Source of the DNA: an uncultured Bacteroides sp.
GTDB taxonomy: Bacteria > Bacteroidota > Bacteroidia > Bacteroidales > Bacteroidaceae
NCBI GenBank assembly: GCA_958453305.1
Contig: CAUDXH010000038.1
Location: 1-7,052 of the forward strand
DNA: 7,052 bases
Reading direction: 5' to 3'
The notes beneath the pieces were generated by a model. It did no database searches. It was not told the DNA's origin and saw only the letters and a program-made list of their open reading frames with translations. The position numbers and the translations under genes are program-made. Below are positions 1-7,052 of this stretch, piece by piece (the first letter of the stretch is position 1; each line of letters starts with the position of its first letter).

Positions 1-76
1 TACCTACTTTATTCAACAAAAATAATGTTTTCTATGTACGTTAAATCATAAAAGAACAGGGAAATAAACAGGTTTA

Positions 77-106
77 AAACATTTGAATACCCTATTGGAA
101 ACATTT
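77..106 (+). repeat. Direct repeat AAACATTT, 22-base period, possible regulator site
   Basis: Two identical octamers lie at 77-84 and 99-106, 22 bases apart start to start, or about two helical turns. They sit roughly 65-95 bases upstream of the start site inferred from the -7 box, a usual place for an activator to bind. A reverse-complement heptamer, AATGTTT, lies at 24-30. No regulator is known to use this motif as far as I can say, and AT-rich DNA produces such matches by chance. Confidence 0.3.
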
Positions 107-155
107 TAGCTCGTGACAGGAAACAAAAGAACGGATACAGAAAATCAGAATCATG

Positions 156-163
156 TATCTTTG
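156..163 (+). promoter_or_regulatory. Candidate Bacteroides-type -7 promoter box
   Basis: TATCTTTG matches the Bacteroides -7 consensus TAnnTTTG at every fixed position. It would place transcription start near 170 and leave a 5' leader of about 40 bases before the ATG at 212. The expected -33 element (TTTG about 20 bases upstream) is missing: positions 128-140 contain no TTTG. A good -7 with a poor -33 suits a promoter that needs an activator, which is common for PULs controlled by hybrid two-component or SusR-like regulators. This is a motif match only. Confidence 0.5.
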
Positions 164-210
164 TAATCGAAGTCAGGTAAAGACTTAGTAACTTTTTAAC
201 TTTAATGAAT

Positions 211-267
211 TATGCGAAACATTGGTATCTTACTCTGCGCCTTAGCTTGTTCTCTATGCGAAACATT
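211..267 (+). repeat. 13-base direct repeat spanning the GH43 start codon
   Basis: TATGCGAAACATT occurs at 211-223, where it contains the GH43 start codon, and again exactly at 255-267 within the signal-peptide coding region. The offset is 44 bases, so the two copies are read in different frames (first as Met-Arg-Asn-Ile, second within Leu-Cys-Glu-Thr-Phe). Protein constraint therefore does not explain the match. Both copies include the AAACATT heptamer that is also repeated upstream. Whether it has a function is unknown. Confidence 0.4.
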
Positions 268-1774
268 TGCTCAGGGTTATAAAAACCCGGTAATTCCCGG
301 ATTTCATCCCGACCCTAGCGTATGTAAAGCTGGCGATGACTATTATCTGGTAAACAGCAGTTTTCAATATTTTCCGGGAGTACCTCTCTTCCATAGTAAA
401 GATTTGGTAAACTGGGAGCAGATGGGCAATTGCCTGACACGGGAATCACAACTTAACCTGAAAGGAGCCAATGGAGGAAGCGGTATCTTTGCTCCTACCA
501 TACGTTATCACGAAGGAGTATTCTACATGATTACAACCAATGTATCAGGCAAAGGTAATTTTCTGGTACACACAACCGATCCCAAAGGAGAATGGTCGGA
601 ACCCGTATGGCTGGAACAAGGAGGAATCGACCCTTCTTTGTATTTCGAAAACGGTAAATGCTACATGGTAAGTAATCCGGACGGTTACATCAATCTGTGC
701 GAAATAGATCCGATGACCGGAAAACAGCTCACACCTTCCAAAAAGATATGGAACGGAACCGGAGGACGTTATCCAGAAGGACCACATATTTATAAGAAAG
801 ACGGCTGGTATTACCTGCTCATTTCAGAAGGAGGAACAGAAGTCGCACATAGCATCACCATCGCACGCAGCCGTTACATTGACGGACCGTACGTAGGAAA
901 TCCGGCAAATCCGATTCTTACTCATGCTTGTCAGGCTGGAGAAACTAACCCTATCCAGGGTACAGGTCATGCCGATCTGGTAGAAGGTACAGACGGTTCA
1001 TGGTGGATGGTTTGTCTTGCTTACCGTATCATGCCGGGATTCCATCATACCCTGGGACGTGAAACTTATCTGGCCCCCGTACGCTGGGACAAAGATGCAT
1101 GGCCCGTCGTAAACGGAAATGGTACAATCCAGCTGGACATGAATGTTCCTACTCTTCCACTTCAGACAGTAAAACAAAAACCCGAAACCATCACTTTCGA
1201 TAACAAACAATTATCTCCCGAATGGATGTACCTGCAAAATCCTGATATACAGAACTATGAATTCAAGAACGGAAATCTCCGTCTGAAAGCAACTCCGGTT
1301 TCTTTGAATGAGCAAAAGAGCCCGACTTTTGTCGCTATCCGGCAAGAACACTTCAATATGGAAGCCGCTACTTCTTTGGAATTAAAAGATGCACAAGCAA
1401 ATGATGAAGCTGGTATCAGTGTATATATGGAATACCACTCACACTACGATTTGTTCGTCCGTCAGAACAAGGATAAAAGCCGTTCGGTTGTCCTTCGCTA
1501 CAAACTAGGAGAATTGGAACATATCGAAAAGGAGATGCCACTAAACAGTAAAGGAAACATAGAACTGAATATTAAATCGGACATAAACTTCTATTACTTC
1601 GGCTATACAGAAAACGGTATTTATCATGAGCTGGGAAAAATGAATACCCGTTACCTCAGCAGTGAAACAGCTGGAGGATTTACCGGAGTCGTACTCGGAC
1701 TATATAGTGTATCTGCTTCCACACAATCGAAAGCGTATGCAGACTTCCGATACATGAAATATAAAGGAGAATAA
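212..1774 (+). CDS. Secreted GH43 glycosidase (alpha-L-arabinofuranosidase or beta-xylosidase type)
   Basis: This 520-residue protein is a family 43 glycoside hydrolase, an inverting enzyme that removes alpha-L-arabinofuranose or beta-xylose. Residues 1-20 form a signal peptide with likely cleavage at TFA|QG. The five-bladed propeller spans about 24-310. The three GH43 catalytic acids are visible: base D34 in HPDPS, pKa modulator D140 in GIDPS, and general acid E189 in YPEGPH. H253 in GTGHAD matches the conserved metal- or water-binding histidine. Residues about 325-518 form a concanavalin-like beta-sandwich of the kind usual in GH43 beta-xylosidases and arabinofuranosidases. It resembles my recollection of the group containing the B. 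ovatus xyloglucan enzymes BoGH43A and BoGH43B (subfamily 12), but I cannot confirm the subfamily or settle arabinose versus xylose. The ATG at 212 is chosen because it directly yields the signal peptide; no strong Shine-Dalgarno precedes it. It is the first gene of the likely operon, ending two bases before the next start. Confidence 0.95.
   Translation: MRNIGILLCALACSLCETFAQGYKNPVIPGFHPDPSVCKAGDDYYLVNSSFQYFPGVPLFHSKDLVNWEQMGNCLTRESQLNLKGANGGSGIFAPTIRYHEGVFYMITTNVSGKGNFLVHTTDPKGEWSEPVWLEQGGIDPSLYFENGKCYMVSNPDGYINLCEIDPMTGKQLTPSKKIWNGTGGRYPEGPHIYKKDGWYYLLISEGGTEVAHSITIARSRYIDGPYVGNPANPILTHACQAGETNPIQGTGHADLVEGTDGSWWMVCLAYRIMPGFHHTLGRETYLAPVRWDKDAWPVVNGNGTIQLDMNVPTLPLQTVKQKPETITFDNKQLSPEWMYLQNPDIQNYEFKNGNLRLKATPVSLNEQKSPTFVAIRQEHFNMEAATSLELKDAQANDEAGISVYMEYHSHYDLFVRQNKDKSRSVVLRYKLGELEHIEKEMPLNSKGNIELNIKSDINFYYFGYTENGIYHELGKMNTRYLSSETAGGFTGVVLGLYSVSASTQSKAYADFRYMKYKGE
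1765..1769 (+). promoter_or_regulatory. Shine-Dalgarno site for the SGNH-GH95 gene
   Basis: AGGAG, within AAAGGAG, lies inside the last codons of the GH43 gene, seven bases before the ATG at 1777. It supports that start. Because the stop codon of the first gene lies between this site and the start, translation of the two genes is probably coupled. Such a clear site is noteworthy in Bacteroidota, where many genes lack one; the starts at 212 and 4836 have none. Confidence 0.6.
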
Positions 1775-1776
1775 AC

Positions 1777-4700
1777 ATGAGAAAACTATACCTGTATATA
1801 TTAGGAATATTCCTGATCCTTCCTCTTGCCATACAGGCACAAACGGAAAAGAGAATCAAGATAGCTTGTGTAGGTAACAGCATTACCGAAGGATTTCTGT
1901 TGAAGAATCCTTCAGAAGAAAGTTATCCGGCTGCCCTTCAGAAATTACTGGGAAACAATTACGAAGTAGGCAACTTTGGCGTGACTGCCCATACATTGAG
2001 CCTGAAAGGAGATTTGCCTTATATGAAAACTACACGTTTTCAGGAAGCGCTGGATTTTCTGCCCAATATCGTAACCATCAAACTTGGAGCCAATGATTCC
2101 AAGCCGCATAACTGGCAGCATCGTGCTACATTCAAGGACGATCTGAACCTGTTGATCGATAAATTCCAGGCACTTGCATCACATCCTCGTATCTACCTTT
2201 GTCTGCCTATTCCTTCTAACCGTAAAGAATGGGGCATCAACGACAGTATCATTGTAAACGGAATCATTCCATACATCCGGGAAGTTGCAGCCGAAAGAAG
2301 CTTACCCGTGATTGACCTCCATACAGCAATGCTTCCTTATTATCCACAACTCTACGTCGACGGAGTGCATCCCGACAAGTACGGAGCTGCTATTATTGCT
2401 GAAACATTGTATAAATGTATTACCGGAGAAGAACCACCTCCAACTCCAGGACGAAGTGACCAGACATTGTGGTACGACGAACCTGCTGCACAGTGGGAAG
2501 AAACTCTTCCGTTAGGCAACGGCAGACTGGGTATGATGCCCGACGGAGGAATCGACAAAGAACATATTGTTCTGAATGAAATCAGCATGTGGAGTGGGTC
2601 GGAAGCCAATTATCTGAATCCCGACGCTTCCAAAAGCCTGCCCGAAATACGTCGGCTGTTGTTCGAAGGAAAGAACAAAGAAGCACAAGAACTGATGTAT
2701 ACCAGCTTTGTTCCTAAGAAACCGGAAAAAGGAGGAACGTATGGAGCCTTTCAGATGTTGGGCGATTTATTTTTGGAGCATCAGTACGGAGTACATGAAA
2801 AGGATGTTCCTGCTGATTACCACCGCTGGCTGGATTTAAGTAAGGGAATCGCATACACAACTTTCTCCCGCGGGAATGTAAATTATGTGCGCGAATACGT
2901 CGTTTCACGTGATAAAGATGTCATGCTGATACACCTGAAAGCAAACGTTCCTGGTTTCATCAATTTCAAAATGAATTTGAGCCGTCCGGAAAGAGGAAGC
3001 GTACGCAAACTGGCTGAAGGAAAACTGGAACTGTACGGCAGTCTGGACAGTGGTTCCTCGCAAGCAGGTGTCCGTTATGCTGCCATTGCCGGAATAACAT
3101 GCAAGGGCAGACAGACAAACCAGTCGACTGACGAACAGTCTATCACTGTACAAAATGCGGACGAAGCATGGATTGTAGTATCGGCAAAGACCTCCTTTCT
3201 GGCAGGAGAAATTTATGAAACGGAAGCAGACCGAATACTCAACGATGCATTGAAAAGCAATCTCTGCGAAACTGTATCGGAAGCAATCCTAAGTTACCAG
3301 GCTCTGTTCAACCGTGCAGGAATCCGTCTGCCCGAAAATGAAGCCGTTTCACATTTGACTACCGATCAGAGAATTGAAAGATTCCAGCAGCAAGACGATC
3401 CTTCGCTAGCTGCTCTTTACTATAATTACGGACGTTATTTGCTGATAAGCAGTACACGTCCGGGAAGCCTACCTCCCAACTTGCAAGGACTTTGGGCTAA
3501 CGAGCCGGGAACTCCCTGGAATGGCGACTATCATACGAACATCAATGTACAAATGAACCACTGGCTGGTAGAACAAGCTAATCTATCGGAACTATATCTA
3601 CCACTGGTTGACTTAGTGAAACGACTGGTTTCCAGCGGAGAAGAAAGTGCAAAAGCCTTTTACGGTCCGCAAGCAAAAGGCTGGGTACTCCACATGATGA
3701 CCAATGTATGGAACTATACCGCTCCCGGAGAACACCCGTCATGGGGAGCAACGAATACCGGAGGAGCATGGCTTTGCGCACACTTGTGGGAACATTATCA
3801 TTTCAGTGGCGACCGGAACTATCTGGCGGATATTTACCCGATTATGAAAGGAACTTCAGAGTTTTTCTACTCTACCATGGTACGCGAACCCAAAAACGGA
3901 TGGCTCGTTACAGCTCCCACTTCTTCACCCGAAAATGCTTTTTATCTACCGGGAAAAGACCGTACGCCTATCAGTGTATGTATGGGTCCGACAATGGATA
4001 TCCAACTAGTACGTGAACTTTACACCAACGTGATAGAAGCTTCACATATTCTGCATACAGATACTGCTTATGCTGAAGCTTTGCAAGAGGCCATCGGGTT
4101 ATTGCCACCTCACCAGATAAGCAAGAAAGGATACCTGATGGAATGGCTGGAAGATTACGAAGAAACGGATATTCATCATCGTCATGTATCTCACCTATAT
4201 GGTCTGCATCCGGGAAATCAGATTTCAGTTCTTAAAACTCCCGAGCTGGCAGAAGCCTGCCGGAAAACCTTAAACCGACGAGGGGACGAAGGTACAGGAT
4301 GGAGTCGCGCATGGAAAATCAACTTCTGGGCACGACTGGGCGACGGCAACCGTGCATATAAGCTGTTCCGCAGCCTGCTTTACCCAGCATATACGGCTCA
4401 GAACCCCACACAACACGGAAGTGGAACATTCCCTAATCTCTTTTGCTCACACCCACCCTTTCAAATGGATGGCAACTGGGGAGGAACTTCAGGTATCAGC
4501 GAAATGCTGTTGCAAAGTCAGGATGGCTTCATCCACCTGCTTCCCGCCCTGCCTGAATCCTGGAAAGACGGAAGTTTTTACGGACTAAAAGTAAGAGGAG
4601 GCGCCATAGTCAATCTTGTATGGAAAGATGGAAAGCCGGTACAGGCAACCATCACCGGAGGATGGCAGAACAATCTGAAGATGAAATGGCCTCAAGGAGT

Positions 4701-4797
4701 CAAAAAAGTACTCCTCAACGATACAACCTGTCGCACAGTCTCTTTCATTCCGTTCACTGTAAAACAAGGAGAATGTATTACGTTCATATTCAAATAA
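1777..4797 (+). CDS. SGNH/GDSL esterase fused to GH95 alpha-L-fucosidase (or alpha-L-galactosidase)
   Basis: This 1006-residue protein joins two enzymes. A signal peptide (1-21, cleavage near IQA|QT) precedes an SGNH hydrolase at about 26-215 with all four blocks: S35 in GNSITEG, G68, N106 in GAND, and D195/H198 in DGVHPD. This module should remove acyl, most likely acetyl, groups. A proline-rich linker (about 217-229) leads to a full GH95 unit: N-terminal beta domain about 230-490, helical barrel about 500-880, and C-terminal beta domain to the end. By comparison with Bifidobacterium AfcA, the key residues are N588 and N590 in TNINVQMN, general acid E719 in SSPEN, and D898 in QMDGNWGG, which activates the asparagine base. 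GH95 enzymes invert terminal alpha-L-fucose, and some prefer L-galactose; the sequence alone does not decide. Both active sites look intact and no frameshift is present. The likely substrate is an acetylated, fucosylated oligosaccharide in the periplasm, such as a xyloglucan fragment. Confidence 0.95.
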   Translation: MRKLYLYILGIFLILPLAIQAQTEKRIKIACVGNSITEGFLLKNPSEESYPAALQKLLGNNYEVGNFGVTAHTLSLKGDLPYMKTTRFQEALDFLPNIVTIKLGANDSKPHNWQHRATFKDDLNLLIDKFQALASHPRIYLCLPIPSNRKEWGINDSIIVNGIIPYIREVAAERSLPVIDLHTAMLPYYPQLYVDGVHPDKYGAAIIAETLYKCITGEEPPPTPGRSDQTLWYDEPAAQWEETLPLGNGRLGMMPDGGIDKEHIVLNEISMWSGSEANYLNPDASKSLPEIRRLLFEGKNKEAQELMYTSFVPKKPEKGGTYGAFQMLGDLFLEHQYGVHEKDVPADYHRWLDLSKGIAYTTFSRGNVNYVREYVVSRDKDVMLIHLKANVPGFINFKMNLSRPERGSVRKLAEGKLELYGSLDSGSSQAGVRYAAIAGITCKGRQTNQSTDEQSITVQNADEAWIVVSAKTSFLAGEIYETEADRILNDALKSNLCETVSEAILSYQALFNRAGIRLPENEAVSHLTTDQRIERFQQQDDPSLAALYYNYGRYLLISSTRPGSLPPNLQGLWANEPGTPWNGDYHTNINVQMNHWLVEQANLSELYLPLVDLVKRLVSSGEESAKAFYGPQAKGWVLHMMTNVWNYTAPGEHPSWGATNTGGAWLCAHLWEHYHFSGDRNYLADIYPIMKGTSEFFYSTMVREPKNGWLVTAPTSSPENAFYLPGKDRTPISVCMGPTMDIQLVRELYTNVIEASHILHTDTAYAEALQEAIGLLPPHQISKKGYLMEWLEDYEETDIHHRHVSHLYGLHPGNQISVLKTPELAEACRKTLNRRGDEGTGWSRAWKINFWARLGDGNRAYKLFRSLLYPAYTAQNPTQHGSGTFPNLFCSHPPFQMDGNWGGTSGISEMLLQSQDGFIHLLPALPESWKDGSFYGLKVRGGAIVNLVWKDGKPVQATITGGWQNNLKMKWPQGVKKVLLNDTTCRTVSFIPFTVKQGECITFIFK

Positions 4798-4835
4798 CTG
4801 ATAAACAAACTATAACAACTAAAAAATAATTGACC
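4798..4835 (+). other. 38-base intergenic spacer within the operon
   Basis: This AT-rich spacer separates the GH95 stop codon from the GH3 start. No hairpin, TAnnTTTG box or Shine-Dalgarno is visible, which supports read-through transcription from the genes upstream. An A/T-rich stretch just before the start is a common translation-start context in Bacteroidota. Confidence 0.6.
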
Positions 4836-7052
4836 ATGAAAAACTTCAAGAAACTGGCACTGGCATCTGTGTTATGTACTGGTGTCTGCCTGACAGCAGG
4901 AGGACAAAAGCCGGCTCCGGCTATTCCTTCCGATCCGGTTATCGAGGCACATATTCAGGAATGGCTGAAGAAAATGACACTCGAAGAAAAAATCGGCCAG
5001 ATGTGTGAAATCACCATCGACGTAGTGAGTGACTTCGAAGCTAGCAAGAAAAACGGATTTACACTGAATCCTGCCATGCTCGACACTGTAATTGGTAAAT
5101 ATAAGGTAGGTTCATTGTTGAATGTTCCACTGAGTATCGCACAGAAAAAGGAAAAATGGGCTGAAGCAATCAAACAGATTCAGGATTTGTCCATGAAAGA
5201 AATCGGCATACCTTGTATCTATGGTGTCGACCAGATTCACGGAACTACCTATACACTCGATGGAACCATGTTCCCGCAAGGCATCAATATGGGAGCAGCT
5301 TTCAACCGTGAACTGACAGAAAAGGCAGCAGCCATTTCGGCATACGAAACTAAAGCCGGCTGTATCCCCTGGACCTATGCTCCAGTAGTCGACTTGGGAC
5401 GTGATCCACGCTGGTCGCGTATGTGGGAGAACTACGGTGAAGACTGTTACGTAAACGCAGAAATGGGTAAGGCTTCTATCAGAGGTTTTCAGGGAAGTGA
5501 TCCGAATCATATCGGCGAATATAATGTGGCAGCCTGCATGAAACATTACATGGGATATGGTGTTCCTGTTTCGGGTAAGGACCGTACACCTTCTTCTATT
5601 TCACGCAGCGATATGCGCGAAAAGCACTTCGCCCCGTTCCTTGCAGCTATCCGTCAGGGAGCACTGAGTGTAATGGTTAACTCAGGTGTAGACAATGGCG
5701 TACCTTTCCATGCTAACCGTGAATTGCTGACCGAATGGCTGAAGGAAGATTTGAACTGGGACGGTATGATTGTGACCGACTGGGCAGATATCAACAATCT
5801 GTGTACACGCGACCACATTGCAGCAACCAAGAAAGAAGCTGTCAAGATTGCCATCAATGCCGGAATCGACATGTCGATGGTTCCCTACGAAGTAAGCTTC
5901 TGCGACTACTTGAAAGAACTAGTACAGGAAGGTGAAGTCCCCATGAGCCGCATCGACGATGCCGTAGCCCGCGTATTACGTCTGAAATACCGTCTGGGAC
6001 TGTTCGAAAATCCATATTGGGATATCAAGAAATACAACAAATTCGGTTCTGAAGAGTTTGCCCGTGTTGCTTTACAGGCCGCTGAAGAATCAGAAGTGCT
6101 GCTAAAGAATGAAGGCAATATCCTGCCGCTTGCCAAAGGAACAAAAATCCTGCTTGCCGGTCCGAATGCCAACTCCATGCGTTGCCTGAACGGAGGATGG
6201 TCATACAGCTGGCAAGGACATCTAGCTGACCAATGTGCCGGTGCTAACAACACAATCTACGAATCTCTATGCAACAAGTATGGTAAGGAGAACATCATCT
6301 ACGAACCGGGCGTGACTTACGCTCCTTACAAAAACGATAACTGGTGGGAAGAAAACCAGCCGGAAATCGAAAAATCAGTTGCCGCAGCCAGTCGTGTCGA
6401 TGTGATTATTGCCTGCATCGGAGAAAACTCTTACTGCGAAACTCCGGGTAATCTGACCAACCTGACCATGTCGGAAAACCAGCGCAATCTGGTAAAAGCC
6501 CTTGCTGCAACTGGAAAGCCTGTCATTCTGATATTGAATCAAGGTCGTCCGCGTATCATCAACGATATTGTTCCACTAGCAAAAGCCGTAATCAACGTAA
6601 TGCTGCCCAGCAACTATGGTGGCGATGCACTTGCTAACCTGCTTGCCGGCGATGCCAACTTCAGCGGAAAGATGCCTTTCACCTACCCTAAATATATCAA
6701 CGCATTGGCAAACTACGACTATAAGCCTTGCGAAAACATGGGACAGATGGGCGGAAATTACAACTACGACTCGGTAATGGATGTACAGTGGGAATTCGGA
6801 TTCGGTCTGAGTTATACAACTTACAGCTACTCAAATCTAAAAGTCAATAAAGCTTCATTTACAGCTGATGACGTGCTGACAGTCAGCGTCGATGTTACCA
6901 ATACTGGAAGGGTATCCGGAAAAGAAAGTGTACTGCTTTATTCAAAAGATTTGGTTGCAAGCAGTACTCCCGATAACATCCGTTTGCGTAATTTCGAAAA
7001 AATCGAACTCAATCCGGGTGAAACCAAAACCGTAACCATGCAACTGAAAGGC
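4836..7052 (+). CDS. Secreted GH3 beta-glucosidase, 3' end beyond the window
   Basis: The frame is open for 739 codons from the ATG at 4836 to the window edge without a stop. Family members are usually about 750-780 residues, so probably only the end of the last domain is missing. It is a retaining family 3 enzyme that releases beta-linked glucose from oligosaccharide ends. A signal peptide (about 1-23, ending LTAGG|QK) is followed by the TIM-barrel (about 35-390), the alpha/beta sandwich (about 415-620) and a fibronectin-III-like domain (from about 655). The nucleophile is D315 in VTDWAD and the acid/base is probably E535 in SYCETPGN, the position used in barley exoglucanase ExoI. Sugar-binding residues D132 in YGVDQIHG and K236-H237 are present. 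These motifs resemble ExoI and, from memory, the B. ovatus xyloglucan enzyme BoGH3B more than GH3 beta-xylosidases. This favours a beta-glucan backbone, but xylosidase activity is not excluded. It is the third gene of the likely operon. Confidence 0.94.
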   Translation, partial: MKNFKKLALASVLCTGVCLTAGGQKPAPAIPSDPVIEAHIQEWLKKMTLEEKIGQMCEITIDVVSDFEASKKNGFTLNPAMLDTVIGKYKVGSLLNVPLSIAQKKEKWAEAIKQIQDLSMKEIGIPCIYGVDQIHGTTYTLDGTMFPQGINMGAAFNRELTEKAAAISAYETKAGCIPWTYAPVVDLGRDPRWSRMWENYGEDCYVNAEMGKASIRGFQGSDPNHIGEYNVAACMKHYMGYGVPVSGKDRTPSSISRSDMREKHFAPFLAAIRQGALSVMVNSGVDNGVPFHANRELLTEWLKEDLNWDGMIVTDWADINNLCTRDHIAATKKEAVKIAINAGIDMSMVPYEVSFCDYLKELVQEGEVPMSRIDDAVARVLRLKYRLGLFENPYWDIKKYNKFGSEEFARVALQAAEESEVLLKNEGNILPLAKGTKILLAGPNANSMRCLNGGWSYSWQGHLADQCAGANNTIYESLCNKYGKENIIYEPGVTYAPYKNDNWWEENQPEIEKSVAAASRVDVIIACIGENSYCETPGNLTNLTMSENQRNLVKALAATGKPVILILNQGRPRIINDIVPLAKAVINVMLPSNYGGDALANLLAGDANFSGKMPFTYPKYINALANYDYKPCENMGQMGGNYNYDSVMDVQWEFGFGLSYTTYSYSNLKVNKASFTADDVLTVSVDVTNTGRVSGKESVLLYSKDLVASSTPDNIRLRNFEKIELNPGETKTVTMQLKG

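Larger units (their letters stand above)
1..211. other. Non-coding leader region upstream of the glycosidase operon
   Basis: This AT-rich stretch holds no convincing gene on either strand. It contains a TAnnTTTG promoter box at 156-163, a direct repeat of AAACATTT at 77-84 and 99-106, and an inverted copy of the same heptamer at 24-30. No rho-independent terminator hairpin with a T tract is visible for any gene upstream of the window, so what lies to the left cannot be told. The region is long enough to hold a promoter and an activator site, as expected in front of a substrate-induced PUL transcription unit. Confidence 0.7.

Noticed and set aside
17..24. CAAAAATA, a TAnnTTTG box when read on the minus strand, as a divergent promoter
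   Set aside because: It sits in an A-rich run, has no -33 partner, and no minus-strand gene start is visible in the window.
239..250. ALAC in the GH43 signal peptide as a lipobox
   Set aside because: The -3 residue is Ala rather than Leu-like and the hydrophobic stretch before Cys13 is too short; the TFA|QG signal peptidase I site is more convincing.
3708..4016. 102-codon + strand frame inside the GH95 gene
   Set aside because: It overlaps the catalytic barrel of GH95 in another frame and has no start context or recognisable fold.
5112..5546. 144-codon open frame on the minus strand
   Set aside because: It lies wholly inside the conserved GH3 catalytic domain, shows no recognisable motif, and is best explained as a shadow of the + strand gene.
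5906..6253. 115-codon open frame on the minus strand
   Set aside because: It is antisense to the GH3 gene in a region with clear family motifs on the + strand, and its composition is not protein-like.
7050..7052. Missing stop codon of the GH3 gene as a sign of truncation
   Set aside because: The frame is still open and family motifs continue up to the last base, so this is only the window boundary.

Overview
The window looks like part of a polysaccharide utilisation locus (PUL) from a Bacteroidales bacterium (Bacteroides, Phocaeicola or Prevotella type). The reasons are the enzyme families present, three secreted glycosidases in a row on one strand, moderate-to-low GC content, and a promoter-like TAnnTTTG box (156-163) of the kind Bacteroides uses at -7. 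The genus cannot be fixed from the sequence.

Layout: positions 1-211 are non-coding and carry the candidate promoter and a cluster of short AAACATT repeats. Three + strand genes follow and probably form one operon. The first (212-1774) is a GH43 glycosidase with a C-terminal beta-sandwich module. The second (1777-4797) is a 1006-residue fusion of an N-terminal SGNH/GDSL esterase and a complete GH95 alpha-L-fucosidase/alpha-L-galactosidase. The third (4836-7052) is a GH3 beta-glucosidase that is cut only by the window edge. Gaps between genes are 2 and 38 bases, with no terminator seen. I see no RNA genes, insertion sequences, CRISPR arrays or attachment sites. The window does not include SusC/SusD genes or a regulator.

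How the genes could work together: each protein starts with a signal peptide lacking a convincing lipobox, so all three probably act in the periplasm on imported oligosaccharides. GH95 would remove terminal L-fucose (or L-galactose), the fused esterase would remove acetyl groups close by, GH43 would remove arabinose or xylose, and GH3 would cut beta-glucose from the backbone. The best fit is O-acetylated fucogalactoxyloglucan, a plant cell wall glycan. A complex arabinoxylan bearing L-galactose is the main alternative. The individual families are well known; the most notable point is the joining of esterase and GH95 in one polypeptide.
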